DNA of 9,332 nucleotides, taken from the NCBI GenBank assembly GCA_964228555.1, contig CAXQZU010000046.1:1-9332 (forward strand). Reading direction: 5' to 3'. The position numbers were made by a program, and so were the translations under genes. Positions 1-6,031 of the stretch are shown here, piece after piece. Below the pieces are notes generated by a model that worked only from the letters and a program-made list of their open reading frames with translations, was not told the origin of the DNA and did no database searches. Source of the stretch: CAXQZU01 sp964228555. Lineage in GTDB: Bacteria; Planctomycetota; PLA2; JAEUHO01. Within the stretch, counting starts at the first letter, position 1. Every line of letters starts with the position of its first letter.

Positions 1-318
1 GGCACGCTGGCCGTGACGGTGCAGGACGAGACCGGCGCGGGCCTCCCCTACGCCACGCTCGAGCTGGCCCTGCCCGAGGACCTGCCGTGGATCGACCTCG
101 AGGACGGCGTGCAGCGCCTGGACCCGCTCGTGGACGCCCGAGGGCAGCGCACGCTGCGCGCCGTGCCGCCGGGCAAGGTGGTGGTGCGGGCCTACTTCGG
201 CACGCGCAGCGCGCAGGCCGAGGTGCAGTTGCGCGACGGCCAGGCAGAGGCCGTCACGCTGGTGCTGCCCGGCCGCACGCTGGACGGGCCCGGCAGCGCG
301 CCGCCGCCGGCCCGCTGA
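1..318 (+). CDS. C-terminal end of a carboxypeptidase-regulatory-like beta-sandwich protein (5' truncated by window edge)
   Basis: The frame is open from the first base and ends at TGA 316-318, giving 105 visible residues; the true start lies upstream of the window. The GTG at base 13 is inside the domain and is unlikely to be the real start. The visible part aligns by eye with residues 189-278 of the next gene. Both share an LPW[I/V]D motif, DG-x-QRLD, a D-x-RG turn, a PPGK turn and GTR, then a final beta strand ending in a leucine-rich LP. Alternating hydrophobic strands with a PPGK turn are typical of carboxypeptidase-regulatory or other transthyretin-like/Ig-like beta-sandwich domains, usually found outside the cytoplasm. 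It lies 107 bases upstream of the next gene on the same strand, so the two look like a tandem duplication. No function can be assigned from this fragment. Confidence 0.7.
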   Translation, partial: GTLAVTVQDETGAGLPYATLELALPEDLPWIDLEDGVQRLDPLVDARGQRTLRAVPPGKVVVRAYFGTRSAQAEVQLRDGQAEAVTLVLPGRTLDGPGSAPPPAR

Positions 319-359
319 CCCGCCACGCAGGCCAGGCACGCGGACCGGGCACGTGAACG

Positions 360-374
360 AGGCCCGCGGGGCCT
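360..374 (+). terminator. Short perfect hairpin between the two plus-strand paralogues; possible weak terminator
   Basis: AGGCCC (360-365) and GGGCCT (369-374) form a perfect 6-bp, all but one G/C, stem around a GCG loop. It starts 41 bases after the stop of the first gene. No T-run follows it, so it is not a classical intrinsic terminator, and in DNA this rich in G+C such hairpins arise often by chance. The rest of 319-425 shows no recognisable -35/-10 pair. Confidence 0.25.
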
Positions 375-397
375 GCTGACACGGCCTGCCCCACGAG

Positions 398-407
398 GCG
401 TGCACGC
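398..407. repeat. 10-bp perfect palindrome upstream of the 426 start
   Basis: GCGTGCACGC at 398-407 equals its own reverse complement and ends 18 bases before the GTG start at 426. It lies inside a looser inverted repeat, GCCTGC (384-389) against GCAGGC (406-411). It could be an operator or an mRNA hairpin near the start codon, but there is no second copy or known motif to support this. Confidence 0.15.
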
Positions 408-425
408 AGGCGTAGCATCCGCGCC

Positions 426-1328
426 GTGACGCACGATCCGCCCGACCTCCCGCCCACGCCGGACGCCCAGCGGCCGGTCACCACGCCGCCGGCACCGCCG
501 CCTGCCGGCGCACAGCCGGCGGCCGCGGCGCCCCACGCGCCGGCGCCGCGCCATGGGCTGGGCCTGTGGCTGCTGCTGCTGGCGTGGGTGGTGCTGCTGG
601 CGCTGGGCTGGGTGGGCTGGCACCACGGGGTGCTGTGGACGCGCAGCGACGACGAGCCGGAGCCCGAGGCCAGGCTGGAGGCTACGCCCGGGGGCCATGG
701 CCCCACGCTGGTCGCGCAGCCCAAGCCCCGCGCGACCGTCCCGCGCGGCCCGCTGCCGCTGCGCCTGAGGCTGCCGGGCGGCGCGGCGGCCGCCGGCGCC
801 CTCGTGCGCGCCGAGGACGACGCCCGCGTGGCCTGGCAGCATGCCGACGCCGCCGGCAGCGTCACGCTGCCGGACGTGCCCTGTGGCCCGCTGCGCGTGC
901 TGGTGCTGGGCGGCGGCGCGCCCGCGCTCGTGGAGGTGGAGGCCGGCGCGCTGCCGCGCGGCGAGCAGGTCGTGAGCCTGCCCGCGGGGGCCACGCTGCG
1001 GGTGCAGGTGCGCGCCCCGTCGGGCCAGCCGGTGCCCTTCGCCAAGCTAAAGGTCGAGCACGCCTCGGGCCTGCCGTGGGTGGACATCGGCGACGGCGGG
1101 CAGCGCCTCGATGGCCGCACCGACGTGCGGGGCGAGCGCCGCCTGCACGACCTGCCGCCCGGGAAGCTCACGCTCACGGCCCGGCTGGGCACGCGCGCCG
1201 CCGAGGTGCAGCTGGACCTGCGCGAGGGCAGCACCCAAGAGGTCCAGCTCACGCTGCCCGACGCACGACCTCAGGACGCCGCGGAGGAGGTGGAGGCCCA
1301 GGAGGTGCTGCCCGCGACACCGCGCTGA
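426..1328 (+). CDS. Single-pass membrane protein with proline-rich N-terminus and carboxypeptidase-regulatory-like domains
   Basis: This encodes 300 residues from a GTG start, with no good Shine-Dalgarno sequence, so the exact start is uncertain. Residues 1-42 are rich in Pro and Ala and likely cytoplasmic. Residues 45-63 form one strongly hydrophobic Leu/Trp/Val transmembrane segment with no signal-peptidase site that I can see, so it is probably anchored with its C-terminus outside. An acidic stretch (SDDEPEPEAR, 74-83) follows. Two beta-rich segments come next: about 108-186 and 189-278. The second has an LPWVD motif, DGGQRLD, a TDVRG turn and PPGK, shared with the fragment at 1-318. The two halves resemble each other loosely, suggesting an internal repeat. 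The fold class (carboxypeptidase-regulatory-like) is inferred from strand pattern. No catalytic residues are seen and the function is unknown. The gene is convergent with the chemosensory operon, 42 bases away. Confidence 0.75.
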   Translation: MTHDPPDLPPTPDAQRPVTTPPAPPPAGAQPAAAAPHAPAPRHGLGLWLLLLAWVVLLALGWVGWHHGVLWTRSDDEPEPEARLEATPGGHGPTLVAQPKPRATVPRGPLPLRLRLPGGAAAAGALVRAEDDARVAWQHADAAGSVTLPDVPCGPLRVLVLGGGAPALVEVEAGALPRGEQVVSLPAGATLRVQVRAPSGQPVPFAKLKVEHASGLPWVDIGDGGQRLDGRTDVRGERRLHDLPPGKLTLTARLGTRAAEVQLDLREGSTQEVQLTLPDARPQDAAEEVEAQEVLPATPR

Positions 1329-1334
1329 GCGCGC

Positions 1335-1357
1335 GCTGCCCGTGGCGGGCCGGCAGC
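1335..1357. terminator. Hairpin in the 42-bp gap between convergent genes; possible bidirectional terminator
   Basis: GCTGCC (1335-1340) pairs with GGCAGC (1352-1357) around an 11-base loop. An alternative, mutually exclusive stem is GCCCG (1338-1342) with CGGGC (1346-1350). Both are symmetrical and would form on either transcript. The position between two convergent stop codons (1328 and 1371) is where termination is needed. There is no T-run on either side, so an intrinsic mechanism is not certain. Confidence 0.35.
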
Positions 1358-1370
1358 CAGCCCGTGCGTG

Positions 1371-2594
1371 CTAGGGGAACACCACCTGCACCACGCTCAC
1401 GTCGTCGGCGTAGCCGGTGTTCCCGCACAGGCGCTCGGCGCGTTGCACCGAGGCAGCCAGCGGCTCGGCACCCCCGGCCACGACGGGCTCGAGGTCGGCC
1501 AGCAGGTCGCCCATGCCCAGCACCTCGCCACCGCGCACGCGCAGCTCGTAGAGGCCGTCGCTGAAGACGAGCAGCCGCGCGCCGGGCGCCACGGGCATCT
1601 CGCTGGTGGCGTAGGGGATGCCGTCCATGACGCCGGGCATGGGGCCCGCGCTGGGCAGCGAGGCCATGGGCTGGCCCCTGGCGAACAGCAAGGCCGCCGG
1701 GTGGCCACCGCCTGACCAGCGCAGCATGCGCGTGCTGGCCTTGTAGACGCCGTACCAGATCGTGAAGTACTTGCCGCCCTGGTCCTGCATGCGGAAGGCC
1801 TCGTTGAGGCGCGCCATCACCTGCCCCGGGTCGGCGAAGTCGGTGTCCTGCAGGGCGCGCGAGCGCAGCACGTTGAGCACGCTCACGCCCAGCAGGGCCG
1901 CACCCACCCCGTGCCCGGCCACGTCCAGCAGGTAGACCACGAAGGTGTCGTCGTCCAGCCAGTGGTAGCCGAAGGCGTCGCCCCCCAGCGAGGCCGAGGG
2001 GATGAACTTCCACGTGGCCTGCAAGCGCTCGGTGATGGGCTCGGGCAGCAGCGACTCGACGTAGCGGGCCGCCTCCTTGATGTCATCGGCGAGCAGCTGC
2101 TGGCTCTGGCGCAGCGCCTCGTAGGCCGCATCACGCTGCAGCAGGCTCAGGTAGCCGTTGCTGTGGTAGCGCACGCGTGCCAGCACCTCGAGCGAGTCGG
2201 GCAGCTTGACCATGTAGTCGTTGGCCCCGCGCTTGAAGGCCTCGGCCTTGGTGGCGGCCTCCTCCTTCGACGAGAGCACGATGAGCGGGATGCGTGCCGT
2301 CTCCGGCTCGGCGCGGAAGCTCGACACCAGGTCGAGGCCGTCCATCTGCGGCATGACGAGGTCGCTGAGGATGACCGTCGGCTTGAACTCCCGGGCTGCG
2401 GCCACGGCCTTGGTGGGATCGCTCACGTAGCGGTACTGGATGTCCTTCTCCGGCGCCAGCATGCGCTGCACGGCCACGCCGATGATCATCTGGTCGTCCA
2501 CCAGCAGCACGCGCAGCACGCCCGTGACAGCAGGGTCGAGGCTGGGCACGGGGGGCGGCGTGGCCGCCGCAGCGGGGGTCGAGGCCTGGCTCAT
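1371..2594 (-). CDS. WspR-like receiver fused to SpoIIE/PP2C serine/threonine phosphatase (output regulator replacing GGDEF WspR)
   Basis: This 407-residue protein is the predicted output of the pathway. Residues 27-150 are a response-regulator receiver with acidic pair D33-D34, phospho-acceptor D78 (in SDLVMP), S108 and K130. The K130 context is VKLPD, followed by RYHS, QRD-AAY-ALR and SQQLL (to about 168). This matches the receiver and stalk of WspR as I remember it. A helix at about 155-185 links to a PP2C domain of the SpoIIE/RsbU type (about 190-407). Its motifs are LGGD (D206), LLDVAGHG (D224), SGGGH (294-298), FSDGLYE (D346) and a final DDVS (397-398). All expected metal-binding aspartates are present, so it should be an active Mn/Mg-dependent phosphatase. 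No GGDEF or DNA-binding domain is present. Its ATG overlaps the cheB stop (ATGA). GGAGAG lies 3 bases upstream of the start. Likely substrate by family analogy (RsbU, HsbR, SypE): a phosphorylated STAS-domain protein, not found here. Confidence 0.93.
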   Translation of the reverse strand: MSQASTPAAAATPPPVPSLDPAVTGVLRVLLVDDQMIIGVAVQRMLAPEKDIQYRYVSDPTKAVAAAREFKPTVILSDLVMPQMDGLDLVSSFRAEPETARIPLIVLSSKEEAATKAEAFKRGANDYMVKLPDSLEVLARVRYHSNGYLSLLQRDAAYEALRQSQQLLADDIKEAARYVESLLPEPITERLQATWKFIPSASLGGDAFGYHWLDDDTFVVYLLDVAGHGVGAALLGVSVLNVLRSRALQDTDFADPGQVMARLNEAFRMQDQGGKYFTIWYGVYKASTRMLRWSGGGHPAALLFARGQPMASLPSAGPMPGVMDGIPYATSEMPVAPGARLLVFSDGLYELRVRGGEVLGMGDLLADLEPVVAGGAEPLAASVQRAERLCGNTGYADDVSVVQVVFP

Positions 2595-3661
2595 CGGCTC
2601 TCCGGGTGGGGTCGGGGCGCAGCCTGCAGGCGGGCGTAGGCCGCCTCCAGCGATGCGCCGAGGGACTGGATGGGAAGGACTTCCTGCGCTGCGCCGAGGT
2701 CGCGGGCAGCGCGCGGCATGCCGTAGACCACGCTGGTGGCCTCGTCCTGCGCGAAGGTGCGCCAGCCCGCCTTGCGCAGCGCCAGCAGGCCCTGGCCGCC
2801 GTCGCGGCCCATGCCCGTGAGCACGGCCGCGGCGCCCGGTCGCCCTGCGTGCCGCGCGAGGCTGGCGAAGAACACGTCCACGCTGGGACGGTAGGGCTGC
2901 TCGGCCGGGTCGGCGGTGTAGGCCAGCGTCCCGTCACCGCCCAGCACGAGGTGGTCCTTGCTGCAGGCCACGAGCACGCTGCCCGGGCCGGGCACGTCGC
3001 CGGCGGCGGCCGGGCGCACGCGACGGCCGGTCTGCATCGCCAGCCACTCGCAGAAGCCCGGCACGAACTCGGCATCGAGGTGCAGCACGATGACCACCGC
3101 GGGCTGGAAGCCGCCCGAGAAGCCCTTGAGCACGCTGCGCAGGGCCTCGGGGCCGCCCGTGCTCGCGCCCAGCACGAGCAGGGCCGGCATGCGAGCCGCA
3201 GCCGCCGTGGGCGAGGCCGGGGCAGGATGCACGGGCGAGGTCGCCACGGCGGCGGGTCCCGTCGGCAGCCCCGCGATGCGCTGCAGCGTGCGGATGCGCC
3301 TCACCACGGGCGCCACGCCGTCGAGCGTGCCGTCGGGCTTGAAGACCGGGCTCTGCACCGCGTCCAGCGCTCCCGCGCCCAGCGCGTTGTAGACGCGCTC
3401 GAGGTTGCCCTCCATCGTGGAGGTCACGACGAGGATGGGGCAGGGCGATTCCTTCATGATGCGCCGCGTGGCCTCCACGCCATCCATCACCGGCATCACG
3501 ATGTCCATCAGGATCAGGTCCGGCCGGTCGGCCACGCAGCGCGCGACAGCCTGCGCCCCGTCGGTGGCGACCCACGCCAGCTCGCAGCCCGACGCCTGCG
3601 CGAGGGTCTGCTTGAGGGCCTCGGTGGCCAGCCGCATGTCGTTGACGATGGCGACGCGCAT
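2591..3661 (-). CDS. wspF: CheB/WspF-type receptor methylesterase with N-terminal receiver
   Basis: This 356-residue protein has normal CheB length. The receiver (1-about 107) has phospho-acceptor D53 in LMDIVMP and T80. Residues 108-155 are a linker ending in an Ala/Pro-rich stretch. The esterase domain (about 158-345) carries the catalytic triad: S167 in GASTGG, H194 in VLHLD, and D287 in LTGMGRDGG. It should remove methyl esters from glutamates on the receptor and so reset its sensitivity; in the Wsp system WspF restrains kinase output. The start MRVAIVNDM is of WspF type. Two receiver positions differ from E. coli CheB: N7 replaces the first pocket acid, and S104 stands where the conserved lysine of the TKP motif would be. 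As I recall, WspF proteins share both changes. The gene starts 6 bases after the kinase stop and overlaps the next gene by 4 bases. Confidence 0.93.
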   Translation of the reverse strand: MRVAIVNDMRLATEALKQTLAQASGCELAWVATDGAQAVARCVADRPDLILMDIVMPVMDGVEATRRIMKESPCPILVVTSTMEGNLERVYNALGAGALDAVQSPVFKPDGTLDGVAPVVRRIRTLQRIAGLPTGPAAVATSPVHPAPASPTAAAARMPALLVLGASTGGPEALRSVLKGFSGGFQPAVVIVLHLDAEFVPGFCEWLAMQTGRRVRPAAAGDVPGPGSVLVACSKDHLVLGGDGTLAYTADPAEQPYRPSVDVFFASLARHAGRPGAAAVLTGMGRDGGQGLLALRKAGWRTFAQDEATSVVYGMPRAARDLGAAQEVLPIQSLGASLEAAYARLQAAPRPHPESR

Positions 3662-3667
3662 CGGCGG

Positions 3668-6031
3668 CTAGGGCTCGCCCACCAGGTCCACGACCCCCTC
3701 GATCCAGCCGGCCTCCTGGAACGACGACTTGGTGACGTAGGCATCGGCGCCGGCCTCGAGGCCACGCTGCCGGTCTTCCTCGCGGTCGCGGTACGACACG
3801 ATCATCACGGGGATCTTGCGCAGGCTGGCATCCTGCTTGATGCGCCGCGTGAGCTCGATGCCGTTCATGCGCGGCATGTCCACGTCGGTGATCACCAGCG
3901 CGTAGTCGCCCGAGCGCACCGCATTCCAGCCGTCGCTGCCGTCCACGGCCACGTCCACGAGGTAGCCGCGGCTGCTGAGCAGGCCTCGTTCCACCTCGCG
4001 CACGGTACGCGAGTCGTCCACGACCAGCACGCGCTTGCGGCCCCGCCGCAGGCCCTCGTCCTTGCGGGCGGTCACGCGGATGGTGCGCATGCGGCCCCCG
4101 CGCAGCATGGCGTCCACGCCGCGCACGAGGTCGTCGGTGTCCACGATCAGCACCGGGTCGCCGTCCTCGAGCACCGCAGCCGCCAGCAGGTGCGGCACCT
4201 TGCCCAGGCGCGGGTCCAGCGGGCGCACCACGAGGTCCTGCTCGCCCAGGAACCGTTCCACGGCCAGGCCGTAGAGGTCGTTGCCGTTGGCCAGCTGCAC
4301 CACCGAGATGCGGTCGGACTCGGCCTTGCCAGCCGGCAGGCCCAGCACCTCGCTGGCGGAGAGCAGCCCCACGGGCTGGTCCTCGTGCATGTAGTGCTGC
4401 CGGCCCTCCACCGACTGGAGCTCGGAGGCCTCGAGGCGCAGCAGCCGCTCGATGCGCGTGAGCGGGAACGCGAAGGCCTCGCCCGCGATCTCGACCAGCG
4501 CGGCACGCAGCACCGAGCGCGTGATGGGCAGCACCAGCGTGAAACGCGTGCCCTTGCCCAGCTCGCTGTCCACGCGTGCCGCCCCGCCCATCTGCTGGGC
4601 GAAGCTGTGCACGACGTCGAGGCCCACGCCGCGGCCCGAGACCTGCGTGACGGTCTCGCGCGTGCTGAAGCCCGGGAGGAAGAGGAACTCGAGCACCTCG
4701 GCCTTGGAGGCGCCACCCACCATCTCGGCGCTGGCCAGGCCGCGGTCCACCACGCGCGTGCGCACGCGTTCGAGGTCGACGCCCCCGCCGTCGTCCTCCA
4801 CCAGCACCTCGAACATGCCGCCGCGGTGGCGCGCCTCGACGCGCACGGTGGCCTCGGGCGCCTTGCCCGCGGCCGTCCGCGTGTCCGGCGACTCGCAGCC
4901 ATGATCCAGCGCGTTGCGGATCAAGTGGCCCAGCGGCGCCTCCAGGCGCTCGAGGATGTCGCGGTCCACCAGCACCTCGCGCCCCTCGGTGACGAACTTC
5001 ACGCGCTTGCCCAGCTCGCGCGCGAGGTCGCGCACCTGGCGCGGGAAGCCGCCCAGCACGTCCCGGAAGGGCCGCATGCGGCTGGCCAGCACCTCGCCGT
5101 AGAGGCGGTCGGCGAGGTCCTCGCCGCGCCGGGCGCTGGTCTCCAGCGCCTCGCCCTGCGAGGCCAGCCCGCCACGCACCTGGCCCGAGAGCGTGCGCAT
5201 CAGGCCCAGCAGCTCGTGGTAGCGCGCTGCCTCGGGCCCGTCCTGCACGCGCTCCGCGAGGCGCTCTACCGTGGCCCCCAGCCGCTGCACGGTACGCCGC
5301 AGCCCATCGAGCTGGGCCGCCTGCGCACTCAGGCGGCGCGCCTCCACCAGCGTCTCGCCCGCGTAGGCCAGGATGCGCGTGAGGCTCTGCGCGCTGACGC
5401 GCACGGCCTGCTCCTCGCTGCCCCCGGACACCGCGGCGCGGGCCGCCTCGCGCGCCGCCTCGCCGCGCGGGGGGGCCGGCGTGGGCGCTGGCGCGGGTGC
5501 CGGTGCGGGTGCGGGCGCGGGTGCGGGCGCCGGTGCTAGTGCGGGTGCCGGTGCGGGTGCCACCGGCTGCGCGGCGGCAGGCGCGGCCGGGGCCAAGGCC
5601 GGTGCGGGTGCCGCGGCCGCCTCGCCCCGCGCCACGGCGGTGAGCCGCGCCACCAGCGCCTCGATCTCGGCTGCGCGGGCTGCCAGCGTGTCGGTGGCCG
5701 TGGCCGGGTCCAGCTGGGTGACGCTCTTGAGCAGGTCGGCGCCCGCCAGCAGGGCATCGATGGCCGGCGCCGTGAGCTGGACCTGCCCCTTCTGGGCGGC
5801 CACGAAGCCGTCTTCCATGGCATGGGCCACGTGCACGGCCACGTCCAGGCCCACGATGCGGGCCGCGCCCTTGATGCTGTGCGCTGCGCGCATCAGCTCC
5901 TCCAGGCGCTTGGCGTCGTTGGGCGCGCTGTCGAGGCCGACCAAGCCCGCCTCCAGCGTGCCCAGGTGCTGCTCCGCCTCGGCGCGGAACAGGTCCAGCA
6001 GGGAGAAGCCGCTGAGGTCGTCGCCGCTCAC
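3668..6031 (-). CDS. wspE: Hybrid CheA/WspE histidine kinase (HPt - Ala/Pro linker - dimerisation - ATPase - CheW-like - receiver)
   Basis: This 787-residue protein starts at GTG 6031. I chose it because GGAGGAG lies 6 bases upstream, the GTGA overlaps the preceding stop, and the HPt domain begins right after. A longer reading to 6217 would overlap wspD by nearly 190 bases. Domains: HPt 5-130 with phosphorylated H51 in AAHSIKGAARIVG; an Ala/Pro linker at about 139-190; dimerisation segment at about 207-325; ATPase at about 326-505 with N-box HLIRNALDHG (N373), EDDGGG (412-417), GRGVGLD (466-472) and GKGTRF (492-497); CheW-like regulatory domain 506-645; receiver 667-785 with D672-D673, phospho-acceptor D716 and K768. 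There is no recognisable P2 docking domain. The kinase takes input from the receptor through the CheW proteins. It phosphorylates the downstream receivers, and its own receiver may act as a sink or brake. All catalytic residues look intact. Confidence 0.95.
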   Translation of the reverse strand: MSGDDLSGFSLLDLFRAEAEQHLGTLEAGLVGLDSAPNDAKRLEELMRAAHSIKGAARIVGLDVAVHVAHAMEDGFVAAQKGQVQLTAPAIDALLAGADLLKSVTQLDPATATDTLAARAAEIEALVARLTAVARGEAAAAPAPALAPAAPAAAQPVAPAPAPALAPAPAPAPAPAPAPAPAPTPAPPRGEAAREAARAAVSGGSEEQAVRVSAQSLTRILAYAGETLVEARRLSAQAAQLDGLRRTVQRLGATVERLAERVQDGPEAARYHELLGLMRTLSGQVRGGLASQGEALETSARRGEDLADRLYGEVLASRMRPFRDVLGGFPRQVRDLARELGKRVKFVTEGREVLVDRDILERLEAPLGHLIRNALDHGCESPDTRTAAGKAPEATVRVEARHRGGMFEVLVEDDGGGVDLERVRTRVVDRGLASAEMVGGASKAEVLEFLFLPGFSTRETVTQVSGRGVGLDVVHSFAQQMGGAARVDSELGKGTRFTLVLPITRSVLRAALVEIAGEAFAFPLTRIERLLRLEASELQSVEGRQHYMHEDQPVGLLSASEVLGLPAGKAESDRISVVQLANGNDLYGLAVERFLGEQDLVVRPLDPRLGKVPHLLAAAVLEDGDPVLIVDTDDLVRGVDAMLRGGRMRTIRVTARKDEGLRRGRKRVLVVDDSRTVREVERGLLSSRGYLVDVAVDGSDGWNAVRSGDYALVITDVDMPRMNGIELTRRIKQDASLRKIPVMIVSYRDREEDRQRGLEAGADAYVTKSSFQEAGWIEGVVDLVGEP
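5468..5563. repeat. In-frame Ala-Pro hexamer tandem repeat inside the kinase gene
   Basis: The plus strand reads imperfect GGTGCN/GGCGCN hexamers, which code for Ala-Pro dipeptides on the minus strand (kinase residues 157-188, with single Leu and Thr interruptions). It forms an extended, rod-like or flexible tether between the HPt and dimerisation domains. The length of such a repeat can change by slippage in steps of two residues without breaking the frame. Confidence 0.85.

Noticed and set aside
254..1252. Minus-strand 332-codon frame opposite the membrane protein gene
   Set aside because: Ser/Arg/Pro-rich translation without domains; it is the shadow of the plus-strand gene, which has a transmembrane segment and a paralogue.
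1329..1370. Mobile-element or att-site remnants at the boundary between the operon and the plus-strand genes
   Set aside because: Only 42 bases are present, with no terminal repeats, tRNA or transposase fragments, and base composition does not change across it.
1371..2594. GGDEF domain expected in a wspR-position gene
   Set aside because: No GG[D/E]EF motif or cyclase pattern is in the translation; the SpoIIE/PP2C motifs are clear instead.
1911..2639. Plus-strand 242-codon frame opposite the phosphatase gene
   Set aside because: His/Gly/Leu-rich shadow translation, no domain, wholly antisense to a well-supported gene.
2606..5539. A plus-strand open frame of 977 codons antisense to cheB and cheA
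   Set aside because: Its translation is low-complexity His/Arg/Ala/Leu with no domain, while the opposite strand encodes clear CheB and CheA domains. Long antisense frames are expected in such G+C-rich coding DNA.
5468..5563. Tandem repeat considered as a CRISPR or intergenic satellite
   Set aside because: The units are hexamers without spacers and lie in frame in the kinase gene, coding for Ala-Pro.
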